64,000 bases of DNA from Kineosporia rhizophila (lineage in GTDB: Bacteria; Actinomycetota; Actinomycetes; Actinomycetales; Kineosporiaceae), in contig NZ_JAJSOH010000008.1 in NCBI RefSeq assembly GCF_021277265.1, forward strand, positions 186,001 to 250,000. Reading direction: 5' to 3'. The notes beneath the pieces were generated by a model. It saw only the letters and a program-made list of their open reading frames with translations. It was not told the DNA's origin and made no database searches. Positions 24,184-32,864 of this stretch are shown in pieces. How positions within the stretch are numbered: position 1 is the first letter of the stretch; every line of letters begins with the position of its first letter. The translations under genes were made by a program, and so were the position numbers.

Positions 24184-25212
24184 TCAACGCTTCGGAGGCA
24201 GGAACCCGACCCGGTCGTAGACCTCGGCGAGCACCCGCGCGGTCGTCTCCTGGGCCCTCGCCGCCCCGTCGGCGAGGATGTCGTCGAGCGTGCCCGGGTC
24301 GGCGAGCAGCGCGTTGGCCTTCTCGGCGACCGGACCGGCGAACTCCTCGTACGCCGCGGCGACCTCCTTCTTCAGGTCGCCGTAGCCGGCCCCGGCGAAC
24401 TTCTGCTCCAGCGTCTCGACCGGGGCCTTGGTGAGCACCGAGAGGATGGTGAGCAGGTTGGAGACGCCGGGCTTGTTCTCCGGGTCGAAGACGATGTCGC
24501 GACCGGTGTCGGTGACCGCCGAACGGATCTTCTTGGCCGACACCTTCGGGTCGTCGAGCAGCCACAGGCACCCCGGACCGCCGACGCTGCCGCTCATCTT
24601 CTTGTCGGGGTGCTGCAGGTCGAGGATCTTCGCGGTGGCCTTCACGATGTGCGCCTCGGGCACCCGGAAGGTCTTGCCGAAGCGCTTGTTGAACCGCTGC
24701 GCCAGGTCGCGGGTGAGCTCCAGGTGCTGCCGCTGGTCCTCGCCGACCGGGACCAGGGCGGGCCGGTAGAGCAGGATGTCGGCCGCCTGCAGGATCGGGT
24801 AGGTGAACAGCCCGACGGTGGCACCCTCGGTGCCGTCCTTCTGCGACTTGTCCTTGAACTGGGTCATCCGGCCGGCCTCGCCGAACCCGGTCAGGCACTC
24901 CAGCACCCAGGACAGGCGCGGGTGCTCGGGGACGTGGCTCTGCGCGAACAGCACCGACTTCGCCGGGTCGATGCCCGCGGCCAGGTACTGCGCGATGTAG
25001 CGGTGCGAGCGCGTGCGCAGGGCCTTCGGGTCGTGCCCCATCGTGATGGTGTGCAGGTCGGCGATGAAGAAGTAAGCCTCGAACTGCTCCTGCAGCTCGA
25101 CCCAGTTGGCCAGCGCGCCGATGTAGTTCCCCAGGTGCAGGGAATCGGAGGTCGGCTGCATTCCGGACAGCAGCCGGGGCCGCGCGCTACCACTCTCAGG
25201 CATGCCCATCAT
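24184..25212 (-). CDS. trpS: Tryptophanyl-tRNA synthetase
   Basis: 342 residues. The start complementary to 25210-25212 is preferred because GAGAAGG lies about eight bases before it; the frame is open further up. Class I synthetase motifs: SDSLHLGNYIGA (HIGH equivalent) near residue 22 and KKMSGSVGG (KMSKS equivalent). ADLHTIT and LVPVGEDQRQHLEL are typical of TrpRS. Length is normal. I found no T-box in front of it. Confidence 0.96.
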   Translation of the reverse strand: MMGMPESGSARPRLLSGMQPTSDSLHLGNYIGALANWVELQEQFEAYFFIADLHTITMGHDPKALRTRSHRYIAQYLAAGIDPAKSVLFAQSHVPEHPRLSWVLECLTGFGEAGRMTQFKDKSQKDGTEGATVGLFTYPILQAADILLYRPALVPVGEDQRQHLELTRDLAQRFNKRFGKTFRVPEAHIVKATAKILDLQHPDKKMSGSVGGPGCLWLLDDPKVSAKKIRSAVTDTGRDIVFDPENKPGVSNLLTILSVLTKAPVETLEQKFAGAGYGDLKKEVAAAYEEFAGPVAEKANALLADPGTLDDILADGAARAQETTARVLAEVYDRVGFLPPKR

Positions 25213-25382
25213 TCTGGCACCTTCTCGCCGCCGGGCCCGCGTCGGCATCCCCGGGCCGGTCCGGACCGAGTTCGGGAGCGACGCACCGGGAAGCTCCTGA
25301 GCAGGCAGATCGGAGCCGAATCACATACGGTCGGCTGGTCACATCCGGTCAGCGTGGGCGAGACAGAGGGCAGGGACGGGGC

Positions 25383-26180
25383 ATGCCGGTCGAACAGGGC
25401 GAGGTGCAGATGGTGCAGCTGATCGACGGGCCCGCCCTGGCGGTGGCCCGGATCGAGGCCCCCTTACGCCCGTTCCTGCTGGTGCACGGCGAGTCGTCGG
25501 ACTCCTCGGTGTGGGGTCAGGTGGCGGAACGGCTGGTCGAGTCCGGCCACGAGATCGCCGCCGTCGACCTGCGCGGGCACGGCCGCTCGGCCTCGCCCGG
25601 GTCCGGCTACGACACCGACACCTGCGCCGACGACCTGGCCACGCTGCTCGACCAGCTCGGCTACACCGGCGCCCGCTCGCCGATCGTGGCCGGGCACGGG
25701 TGGGGCGCCAACGTGGCGCTGTCGCTGGCCGCCCGGCGCGACGGGCTGACCGGCCTGTGCTGCATCGACGGCGGCTGGACCCGCCCGGCCTGGCGCTACC
25801 CCTCGTTCGAGCGCTTCTGGAACACCGAGAACCCCGACACCCCGATGGACGACTCGGACGCGGCGGTCGCGTCCGACCCGATCGTCACCCGGCGCCGGGA
25901 GGTGGCCCGCTCGATCTTCCTCGGCGAGCCCCGGGCCTGGTACCCGCTGATCGGGGTGCCGACGGTGCTCTGCCCGGTGGTGCCGCCGGACGGTGTGTCC
26001 GACCCGGAGGGGGGCGGCACGGCCACCCGGACCGGCATCGCCGAGGCCCTCGGCGGACTGGCCCGGGCCCGGGTGAGCTGGTACTACGGCGACGGCGCAC
26101 GGGTGCTGACCACCGAGCCGGGCCGGATCGCCGACGACCTCCTCGCTCTGGCCGCCGACGCGGAACCGGACGCGGGCTGA
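25383..26180 (+). CDS. Alpha/beta hydrolase-fold protein lacking the nucleophile
   Basis: 265 residues. The fold is clear: FLLVHGESSDSSVWG (oxyanion HG), AAVDLRGHGRSA and an elbow IVAGHGWGANVAL. At the elbow, where GxSxG is expected, the sequence is GHGWG, so the nucleophile position (106) is glycine, codon GGG. A histidine acid/base near the C-terminus is also not evident; YYGDGARVLTTEPGR occupies that region. The protein may therefore be a non-catalytic binding member, or have lost activity. Upstream, divergent trpS leaves about 170 bases with no feature I recognise. Confidence 0.85.
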   Translation: MPVEQGEVQMVQLIDGPALAVARIEAPLRPFLLVHGESSDSSVWGQVAERLVESGHEIAAVDLRGHGRSASPGSGYDTDTCADDLATLLDQLGYTGARSPIVAGHGWGANVALSLAARRDGLTGLCCIDGGWTRPAWRYPSFERFWNTENPDTPMDDSDAAVASDPIVTRRREVARSIFLGEPRAWYPLIGVPTVLCPVVPPDGVSDPEGGGTATRTGIAEALGGLARARVSWYYGDGARVLTTEPGRIADDLLALAADAEPDAG

Positions 26181-26344
26181 CCAGGTGCCCACCCGCGTCT
26201 TCAGGCTCTGAAACGACTCTGGAATGACGCAGAGTGACCAGTTGTGCGGGAAGCTGTTGCCGGTCGGGTGACATCAGCCCGAACATCAGGCGGGATCGGC
26301 CCTTTCGGACGGAACCGGTCAGGCGTCCCGGTATGGTGACGCGC

Positions 26345-27595
26345 ATGACGGCCTGGACCGCTGAAACTTCGGCAAACGAGCAGCCCCTGACCGCAGTTCC
26401 GGCGGTGACCGCGATGCGGAACTCGATCCGGGACTACGACTGGGGTTCCACCTCGGCGCTCGCCCTGCTGCAGAGCCGTACGCCCAGCGGCGGGCCGGAG
26501 GCCGAGCTGTGGATGGGCACGCACCCGTCGGCGCCGTCGGTGCTGGTGCTGCCCGACGGTCGTGAGCTGCCGCTGCCCGAGGCGATCGAGCGCTTCGGCG
26601 AGCAGGTGCTGGGCAGCGAGACGCTGGAGCGCTTCGGCCCGCGGCTGCCCTACCTGTTCAAGATCCTGGCGATTGCGCGGCCGCTGTCGGTGCAGGTCCA
26701 CCCGACCTCCGAGCGCGCCCGCGAGAAGTACACGACGGGTCCGGAGTCGCCGTACGTCGACCCGTTCCACAAGCCGGAGATGCTCTACGCGCTGGAGCCG
26801 ATCGAGGCGCTGTACGGCTTCCGCCCGCCGGCCCAGGTGGCGATGCTGCTCGGCCGGCTGCGCTCGCCGCGGCTGGAGCCGCTGATCGCCGCCCTGGACG
26901 AGAGCGGCCAGGACGAGGCGGCCCGGCTCCGGGCCGGCCTGGAACTGCTGATCACCTGGCCGGTGGAGGACCGGGCGGCGCTGGTCGCCGAGGTGGCGGC
27001 GGGCAGCAGCCGGCTCACCGCCGAGGGCAGCCCCGACTACCCCGAGGTGTTCGGCTGGCTCGACCGGCTGATCGGCCTGCACCCGGCCGACCCGATGGTG
27101 CTCGCGCCGCTGCTGCTCGACCTGGTCCGGATGACTCCGGGGCAGACCGTGTTCGTGGACGCCGGGGTGCCGCACGCCTACCTCAGCGGTCTCGGCGTGG
27201 AGATCATGGCCGGTTCCGACAACGTCCTGCGCTGCGGCCTGACCAGCAAGGAGATCAACGTCGGGGAGCTTCTCGACGTGGTCGAGACGCAGCCGCTGGC
27301 CTCCGGTGACAGCAACCTGACCCCGCTGGCCGACGAGGAGCTGGCCTGGCGTCCCCCGGTGGAGGACTTCCAGCTCAGCCGGGTGGTGGTGAGCGGTCAG
27401 AGCCGCGGTACCGACGCCTCGGTCGGTGGCCCGCAGATCGTGCTCTGCACCAAGGGCTCGGTCACGGTGACCGCCGACGGTGTCTCGGTGACGCTGGAGA
27501 GTGGGCACTCGGCCTTCGTCACGGCCACCGCGGGTCCGCTGACCCTGAGCGGTGAGGGCGAGGTCTTCCGCGCCGCTCCCGGGCTACGTCGCTGA
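26345..27595 (+). CDS. manA: Mannose-6-phosphate isomerase, class I
   Basis: 416 residues from ATG 26345; ATG 26333 in frame adds four. It interconverts fructose-6-phosphate and mannose-6-phosphate, feeding GDP-mannose for glycolipids and glycans. Zinc-binding features are RPLSVQVHPTSERA and KPEMLYALEPIEALYGF, with a cupin-type tail (DVVETQPLASGD onward). Functionally it belongs with the mannose-1-phosphate guanylyltransferase at 32.9 kb and a phosphohexomutase at 54.9 kb, though the three are dispersed. The last 12 bases overlap the convergent gene. Confidence 0.95.
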   Translation: MTAWTAETSANEQPLTAVPAVTAMRNSIRDYDWGSTSALALLQSRTPSGGPEAELWMGTHPSAPSVLVLPDGRELPLPEAIERFGEQVLGSETLERFGPRLPYLFKILAIARPLSVQVHPTSERAREKYTTGPESPYVDPFHKPEMLYALEPIEALYGFRPPAQVAMLLGRLRSPRLEPLIAALDESGQDEAARLRAGLELLITWPVEDRAALVAEVAAGSSRLTAEGSPDYPEVFGWLDRLIGLHPADPMVLAPLLLDLVRMTPGQTVFVDAGVPHAYLSGLGVEIMAGSDNVLRCGLTSKEINVGELLDVVETQPLASGDSNLTPLADEELAWRPPVEDFQLSRVVVSGQSRGTDASVGGPQIVLCTKGSVTVTADGVSVTLESGHSAFVTATAGPLTLSGEGEVFRAAPGLRR

Positions 27596-28510
27596 CGGAA
27601 GCCAGGTCTCCAGCGAACCGGTGAACGCACCGATCCGCACCGACACCGGGATGGACGAGCGGTCCAGGTAGCGCACGCCGCTACGGGCGCAGAACAGGAT
27701 GCGCCAGGCCGTCTCGTCCGGTTCGGGGGAGAGGCTCTCGAGCAGTTCCAGGTGCCAGTTCACGTAGTACCGCGAGCTCTCACCGGCCCACACCGGGGTG
27801 GTTGCGCACCGGCACTGCAGATCACGTTCGTCCCGCCGCCGGCGCCAGGCGCCGTAGCGGCGGGTCATCGACTGGGCGAACGAGTGCCGCTGGAAACGGG
27901 CGGCCTCGAGCGCCTGAACGGCCACGTCGTAGCCGTGGGTCTTCAGTAGCTCGACGGTCTTGCGGCGCGGATCGTCGCCCACGCCGTTCTCGCCGGCTTC
28001 AAGCAGTTTCTGGGCGCCCTGAGCATCGCCGCCGACCGCCCGGGCCGCGGCCAGCACGGCCAGGACAGCAGGCCCGGTCTGCTCGGTGACCATGGCCGCG
28101 GCCCGCGCCGCGGCGTGCAGATCGTGCGGCGCCGCACTCACCGCGAAGGCCGCCCAGTCCTGGCTGCGGGCCTTCATCTGCGCCAGCACCTGCTCGGTGC
28201 CGGCCAGGTTCTCGTCGTGTCCCGAGACCAGCGCGATGCAACCGCGCACCAGGTCCACCTCACCCGCGCGGGCGTTCTGCGCCATCATCCGCCGCCCCAG
28301 GAACTTGGCCGCGGCCTGCGGGTCGCCGGCCAGGAGCGAGCTGAGCATGCCCAGCTCGGCGTCCACCGGCTCGTCGATACTGAGCAGGCCTTGCGCCTCG
28401 TGGTACAGACCGAGGCCGATGAGGCGGGCGACCGCCTCGTGGCGGGCCTGCTCGGGCAGGCTGGGTCTCGGTCTCACGCCACCACTGATCGGTCGGCGAC
28501 GGCGGCTCAT
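27584..28510 (-). CDS. Hypothetical protein, helical repeats with Cys-containing C-terminal part
   Basis: 308 residues, tail-to-tail with manA and overlapping it by 12 bases. The front two-thirds is Ala/Leu-rich and appears to be paired helices in TPR style (EAVARLIGLGLYHEAQGLL; AAPHDLHAAARAAAMVTEQ). The last 90 residues contain CRCATTPVWAGESSRYY and a run of beta strands ending VRIGAFTGSLETWLPSAT. I do not recognise a family. The codon pattern is that of a normal gene here, and the start region (MSRRRRPISGG) is basic. Confidence 0.65.
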   Translation of the reverse strand: MSRRRRPISGGVRPRPSLPEQARHEAVARLIGLGLYHEAQGLLSIDEPVDAELGMLSSLLAGDPQAAAKFLGRRMMAQNARAGEVDLVRGCIALVSGHDENLAGTEQVLAQMKARSQDWAAFAVSAAPHDLHAAARAAAMVTEQTGPAVLAVLAAARAVGGDAQGAQKLLEAGENGVGDDPRRKTVELLKTHGYDVAVQALEAARFQRHSFAQSMTRRYGAWRRRRDERDLQCRCATTPVWAGESSRYYVNWHLELLESLSPEPDETAWRILFCARSGVRYLDRSSIPVSVRIGAFTGSLETWLPSAT

Positions 28511-28570
28511 GAGCAGGCTGCTGCGGTTCGCTCTTTCGGCGGTGGGCCGGACGGGTAGCGGCCCGGAAAC

Positions 28571-29416
28571 TCAGAAGAGCGTGGCGGGTTCGGTCGGCTC
28601 GGGCTCCGGCAACGGTTCCAGACCGGGGACGAGGGTGCGCACCTCTTCGTGGAAGCGCCGGGCCAGCGTGGGGGCATCGTTGTTGTCGGGCGTGTGCAGG
28701 AAGAAGGTTGGGGAGCGCCCCTCGCGCAGCCATCCGGCCACGATCTCGACCCAGGGCTGCCAGCCGGCCACGGTCGCGCGCTCGTCGTCACGGCCGAGAT
28801 AGCGAACGGTAGGCCGCTCGGTCAGCGCGACCGAGCGGCGGGGCAGGCGGGGCTTGCGTTCCCAGGCCTCGCGTTCCGCATCACTGGTGGGTGGCTCGTC
28901 GAAGAACACGGTGGTGTCGAACGAGATCCATTCGGCGCCCACGGTGGCGCAGACCTGCTCCAGGCGCCGGGCCTCGGCCGGATCGTCGAAGAACCGCGGG
29001 TGCCGCACCTCGACCGCGCAACGGTGCTGCTGCGGAAGGCTTTTCAGCAGTCTCTCGAGTGAGGACAGGTCGGCCGGCGCGAACGAGCCCGGGAGCTGTA
29101 CCCAGAGCGGGTCCAGGCGGGGCCCCAGGGGTTCGATCACGTGGAGGAAGGTTCGCAGGTCGGCGCCGTTGAGCTGGCGGCCGTGGGTGACGGTGCGCGG
29201 CAGCTTGGCGGCGAAGCGGAAGTGCTCGGGGGTCTGTGACGCCCACGACTCGACGGTGGCCCGGCTCGGGGTGGCATAGAACGTGGTGTTGCCCTCGACG
29301 GCATTGCACCAGCCCGCGTAGTGGCGCAGCCGTTCCTGCGCGTCGGCGGTGCGGGGGGCGACCCGTCCGACCCAGGCCTTGTGCGTCCACATCGCGCACC
29401 CGACGTGCAGTCTCAC
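28571..29416 (-). CDS. DUF72 (YecE-like) protein
   Basis: 281 residues from a GTG complementary to 29414-29416. DUF72 proteins form a TIM barrel of unknown activity. Marks: LHVGCAMWTHKAWVG at the start, HYAGWCNAVEGNTTFYATP, ESWASQTPEHFRFAAKLPRT and AVEVRHPRFF, then a YLGRDD strand with a FFLHTPDNNDAPTLA end. Length fits the family. It lies six bases downstream of the DD-carboxypeptidase gene on the same strand, so co-transcription is probable. Confidence 0.9.
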   Translation of the reverse strand: MRLHVGCAMWTHKAWVGRVAPRTADAQERLRHYAGWCNAVEGNTTFYATPSRATVESWASQTPEHFRFAAKLPRTVTHGRQLNGADLRTFLHVIEPLGPRLDPLWVQLPGSFAPADLSSLERLLKSLPQQHRCAVEVRHPRFFDDPAEARRLEQVCATVGAEWISFDTTVFFDEPPTSDAEREAWERKPRLPRRSVALTERPTVRYLGRDDERATVAGWQPWVEIVAGWLREGRSPTFFLHTPDNNDAPTLARRFHEEVRTLVPGLEPLPEPEPTEPATLF

Positions 29417-29421
29417 GGACC

Positions 29422-30711
29422 TCAGTACCCGTGCCGGGAACGCCGCTGCCGGTTGCGCATCCGGCGGGTACGCCGGCTGTTCGCCAGAACCGGCCGTAGG
29501 CCGAAAGCCGCTACCGCCAGCAGGAGCAGGCTGATCGCGGCCACCGGCCAGAACTTCAGCACCGGGTTCTGCGGGTCGGCGGTGGCCGTGGCCGGCAGGG
29601 CGGCACCGGCCAGAGCATCGACTGAGGACGGCTGAGGAGACGGGGGTGCCTCGGCGGCGGACAGGCTGTTGTTCTGTTCGGTCACCTCGGGAACGTCCGG
29701 GCCGGTCATCGCGGTCAGCTCACCGGGCTTGACCAGAGTGCCCACCGGCCGGGCCTTCTGCCCGTACTTGAAGGCCCACTCCAGCAGTTCGCCGGTGGGG
29801 GTGAAGACCGCACCCTCGGCCCGCATCACCACAGCGATGTACGAGTGCCCCTTGTACGTGGCACTGGCCACGTTGGAGGCCAGGGCCTTGCTGGTGTAGC
29901 CGTTCTTGATGCCGGTGACGCCCGGGAGGTAGCCGAGCAGCCGGTTGTGGTTCTGGGTCTGGTAACGCTTGCGCTTGGCGCCCAGCGACTTTCCCTGCGC
30001 CGGGAACGCGTAGGCGGGGGTGACCATGATCTTGGCCAGTTGCTCGTCGTCGAGCGCGGCCGAACCGGCCAGCGCCAGGTCGTAGGCGCTGCTCACCTGG
30101 CCCTTGGCGTCGAGGCCGCTGGTGTTGCGGATCACCGTGTCGAACGCGCCCAGCTCCACCGCCTTGGCCCGCATCAGGCCGACCGCGGCGGAATTGCCGC
30201 CGACCAGTTCGCCGAGGGCGTGGGCGGTGTCGTTGCCGCTGCTCATCAGCAGACCGTGCAGCAGGTCGTCGACCGTGTAACGGGAGCCCGCGACGATGCC
30301 CACCCGGGTGCCGTCGATGTTCGCGTCCTCGAAGGTGCCGGTGTAGACCTGCTCGCGGTCGAGCTCGGGGGCCAGCGCCAGCGAGGTGAACACCTTGAGG
30401 GTGGAGGCCGGGGCGAGCGGTACGTGCACGTTGCGGGCGGCGACGATCTCGCGGGTGTCCAGGTCGGCGACGAGCCAGGAGGTGGCCTTGGGCGCGGGCG
30501 GGGCGGGCACGCCGGCGGGCAGGTCGGTGAGGGTCTTCGTGCTGATCAGGTCTTCGCCGCCGACCCAGGAGACGGCCTTGGGCGGCACGAACTTCTTCTT
30601 CGGCGCGGGGGCGGCCTCGGCCGGAAGGCCGGTGCCCAGAGTCAGACCGGTGACCACGGCCACGGCGCCGAGGAACCGGAACACGCGCCGGGAACGGTAG
30701 GAACTGGACAT
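29422..30711 (-). CDS. D-alanyl-D-alanine carboxypeptidase (penicillin-binding, S11 family)
   Basis: 429 residues with a signal peptide (about 1-33) and a C-terminal membrane segment (about 392-412) followed by a strongly basic tail, so it is anchored with its enzyme outside. Trims the terminal D-Ala of peptidoglycan stem peptides. Active-site motifs: SxxK at Ser103-Lys106 (PASTLKVF), SxN at Ser158-Asn160 (SSGND) and KNG at 269-271 in place of the usual KTG. The linker before the anchor is Pro/Ser-rich. The KNG variant is noted but does not by itself argue against activity. Confidence 0.92.
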   Translation of the reverse strand: MSSSYRSRRVFRFLGAVAVVTGLTLGTGLPAEAAPAPKKKFVPPKAVSWVGGEDLISTKTLTDLPAGVPAPPAPKATSWLVADLDTREIVAARNVHVPLAPASTLKVFTSLALAPELDREQVYTGTFEDANIDGTRVGIVAGSRYTVDDLLHGLLMSSGNDTAHALGELVGGNSAAVGLMRAKAVELGAFDTVIRNTSGLDAKGQVSSAYDLALAGSAALDDEQLAKIMVTPAYAFPAQGKSLGAKRKRYQTQNHNRLLGYLPGVTGIKNGYTSKALASNVASATYKGHSYIAVVMRAEGAVFTPTGELLEWAFKYGQKARPVGTLVKPGELTAMTGPDVPEVTEQNNSLSAAEAPPSPQPSSVDALAGAALPATATADPQNPVLKFWPVAAISLLLLAVAAFGLRPVLANSRRTRRMRNRQRRSRHGY

Positions 30712-30780
30712 CGTGAGACCGAGCGTACCTGGGGAATCCGGCCGACGACGGTTGAACCTGAATGCTGCAGGGACCAGACG

Positions 30781-30819
30781 GTCAGGTGTGACGGCCGGAT
30801 TCCCGCCGTCACACCTGAC
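30781..30819. terminator. Perfect 15-bp hairpin after the small secreted-protein gene
   Basis: Arms 30781-30795 and 30805-30819 (GTCAGGTGTGACGGC and its exact complement) with a nine-base loop. It lies 11 bases past the stop of the secreted protein gene on the minus strand and upstream of the DD-carboxypeptidase gene, so it probably separates the two transcripts. Confidence 0.7.
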
Positions 30820-30829
30820 CTGTCCGAGC

Positions 30830-31297
30830 TCAGCCGTCCTGGGGCATCCGCACCGCCACGGTGTAGGCGCCGTAGCCCTCTACCGCCACCACGCGGACCC
30901 GGAACTGGGCGAGGTTGTCGCCGACGGCGGTGTACGACAACCGCTCGGTCGAGCCCGCGCCGCGGGAGGCGGCGACCACCACGTAGTCGCGGACCGTGGA
31001 GTCCCAGTAAAGGAGTTCGATGTCGTAGTTGGTGCCGGCCGCACCGTCCAGGCAGACCTCGTACACGCCCTCGGCCGGCATCAGGTAGTTCCAGGGGTAG
31101 AACTCGCGTACCTCAGGCGTGCTGACGGGGTTGGCCGAGGGGCGGAAGTTGCCGGTCGCCGGGTGCGGGTAGCTGGAGCAGGCCTCGGCCGCGTCGGACG
31201 CGCCGGCCGCTGAGGCACCGGCGGCGCCGGTGGCCAGCGCCACCGGCACCAGCAGGGCGGACGAGGCGAGCAGGGAGAGCTTGCGCCGGAGATTCAT
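30830..31297 (-). CDS. Small secreted protein of unknown function
   Basis: 155 residues from the ATG complementary to 31295-31297, chosen because AAAGG precedes it by eight bases; an upstream ATG at 31321 adds eight residues. Signal peptide MNLRRKLSLLASSALLVPVALATGAAGASA. The mature part has two cysteines (CSSYPHP and YEVCLDG), probably one disulphide, and strands ending in YGAYTVAVRMPQDG, like a pre-peptidase C-terminal or carbohydrate-binding beta sandwich. A nested palindrome, GTGAAGC...GCTTCAC around GCTTGA/TCAAGC (31311-31342), lies in its 5' region and could be an operator. Confidence 0.65.
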   Translation of the reverse strand: MNLRRKLSLLASSALLVPVALATGAAGASAAGASDAAEACSSYPHPATGNFRPSANPVSTPEVREFYPWNYLMPAEGVYEVCLDGAAGTNYDIELLYWDSTVRDYVVVAASRGAGSTERLSYTAVGDNLAQFRVRVVAVEGYGAYTVAVRMPQDG

Positions 31298-31411
31298 CGG
31301 CAGACCCTTTCGTGAAGCCATGCTTGACCGTTCAAGCTTCACAACTGGGCCCGGCCGGTACGCCAAGTGGCGGATAAGTCCGTTCTAAATGCTTTTGCAC
31401 AGAAATCCGGG

Positions 31412-32641
31412 CTAGGAAGCCACCTCGACCCCGGCGCCGAGCACGCTGCGGTAGTGCCCGAGCAGCTCGTCGCCGAGCATTTCCCAGGTGTTGCGCTGCA
31501 CCCCTACCCGGCCGGCCGCGCCCATCCAGCGGCGCTGTTCCGGGTCGTCGGCCAGGGTCTGCACGCAGTGGCGCAGGTCGTCGTCGTCCTCCGGGCGGTA
31601 CAGCAGGCCGTTGGTGCCCGGGGTGACCAGGTCGAGCGGTCCGCCGGCGGCCGGGGCGACCACCGGCACGCCGCTGGCCATCGCCTCCTGCAGGGTCTGC
31701 CCGAAGGTCTCGGAGGTGCCGGTGTGCACGAAAAGGTCCAGCGCGGCGAAGGTGTCGGCCAGACCGTCACCGTCCTGCCAGCCGAGGAACGTGGCGTTCT
31801 TCAGAGTGCGCTCGAGCACCTTGCGGTGCGGCCCGTCGCCGGCGACGACCAGGCGCACGTTGGGCAGGCCGGCCAGCGCGACCAGCCGGTCGACCCGCTT
31901 CTCGGTGGCCAGCCGGCCGACGTAGCCGACCAGCACCTCGCCGTTCGGGGCGAGCCGGGCCCGCAGCGCCTGCACGTCCGGGGTCTCGCGACGGTCGGGA
32001 TGGAAGCGCTCGCTGTCGACCCCGCGCTGCCAGAGGGCGAGCCGCGGCACCGCGTGCTCGCGCAGTTCCTCCAGGGCCGAGCTGGACGGGGCGAGTGTCA
32101 GATCCGCCTGGGAGTGGATCCGGCGTACCCAGCGCCAGGCCGTGCTGGCCAGCGCGCCCATGTGGTGGCGCTGGGCGAAGGCCGGGACGTCGGTCTGGAA
32201 CACGGCCACCGTCGGTACGCCCAGCTGTCCGGCCGCGGTCACTCCGACGGCGCCCAGGACGAAGGGGGAAGCGAGGTGGACGATGTCCGGCCGGAACCCG
32301 GAGAGCGTGCGCAGGACCTTGGAGCTGGGCATGCCGACCGGGAACTGGCGGTAGCTGAACGAGGGCACGCCGACCACCCGGAACCCGGCGAAGCTCTCGG
32401 GAGCCGGGCCGGGGCAGATGACGACGGCCTCATGGCCGCGCCGGGCCAGGTGCTCCAGCACCCGGCAGACGCTGTTCGTCACGCCGTTGCCGGTGGGCAG
32501 GAACGACTCGGCGACGATCGCGACCCGCAGCCGCCCCGCTCCGGGACCGACTGCGGCAGAAGGAGGCACGACCACGGAGGACGATCCGGCCGAGGGCAAC
32601 AGGCTCAGCTCGGCCGAGGTCACCACAGACTCTCGCTGCAT
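31412..32641 (-). CDS. GT4 glycosyltransferase (GDP-mannose-dependent, MgtA-like)
   Basis: 409 residues. GT-B fold glycosyltransferase resembling actinobacterial mannosyltransferases of glycolipid synthesis: RVAIVAESFLPTGNGVTNSV at the start of the acceptor domain, VGYVGRLATEKRVDRLV and the donor-binding HTGTSETFGQTLQEAMASG with its E(x)7E pattern. A 37-residue Ser/Val-rich front precedes the conserved RVAIV strand, so a later start is possible. Divergent from the mannose-1-phosphate guanylyltransferase gene, which would supply its GDP-mannose donor. Exact acceptor unknown. Confidence 0.88.
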   Translation of the reverse strand: MQRESVVTSAELSLLPSAGSSSVVVPPSAAVGPGAGRLRVAIVAESFLPTGNGVTNSVCRVLEHLARRGHEAVVICPGPAPESFAGFRVVGVPSFSYRQFPVGMPSSKVLRTLSGFRPDIVHLASPFVLGAVGVTAAGQLGVPTVAVFQTDVPAFAQRHHMGALASTAWRWVRRIHSQADLTLAPSSSALEELREHAVPRLALWQRGVDSERFHPDRRETPDVQALRARLAPNGEVLVGYVGRLATEKRVDRLVALAGLPNVRLVVAGDGPHRKVLERTLKNATFLGWQDGDGLADTFAALDLFVHTGTSETFGQTLQEAMASGVPVVAPAAGGPLDLVTPGTNGLLYRPEDDDDLRHCVQTLADDPEQRRWMGAAGRVGVQRNTWEMLGDELLGHYRSVLGAGVEVAS

Positions 32642-32864
32642 GAGCGAAAGCTTCGGCCGACGGGGTGATCGGCAGGGAAGCGGACGAGGTGGCCGAGGTG
32701 AACAGCTACCGGCGAGGCGTGTTCACCTTCGGGACGAGCGGTCGTCGCGGACCGTCGATCCCCGGGCGCCGGCCGTGACGGCCGGTGGGTGAAGTCGGGC
32801 TCATCGGGTGCTGTTCCGCCGAGTTCGTCACAGAGAGGCAGGCCGTGGCCCTACGGTTGGGCGG

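Noticed and set aside
25213..25382. Possible T-box leader before trpS
   Set aside because: No T-box core sequence and no terminator/antiterminator pair; the region is short and shared with the divergent gene.
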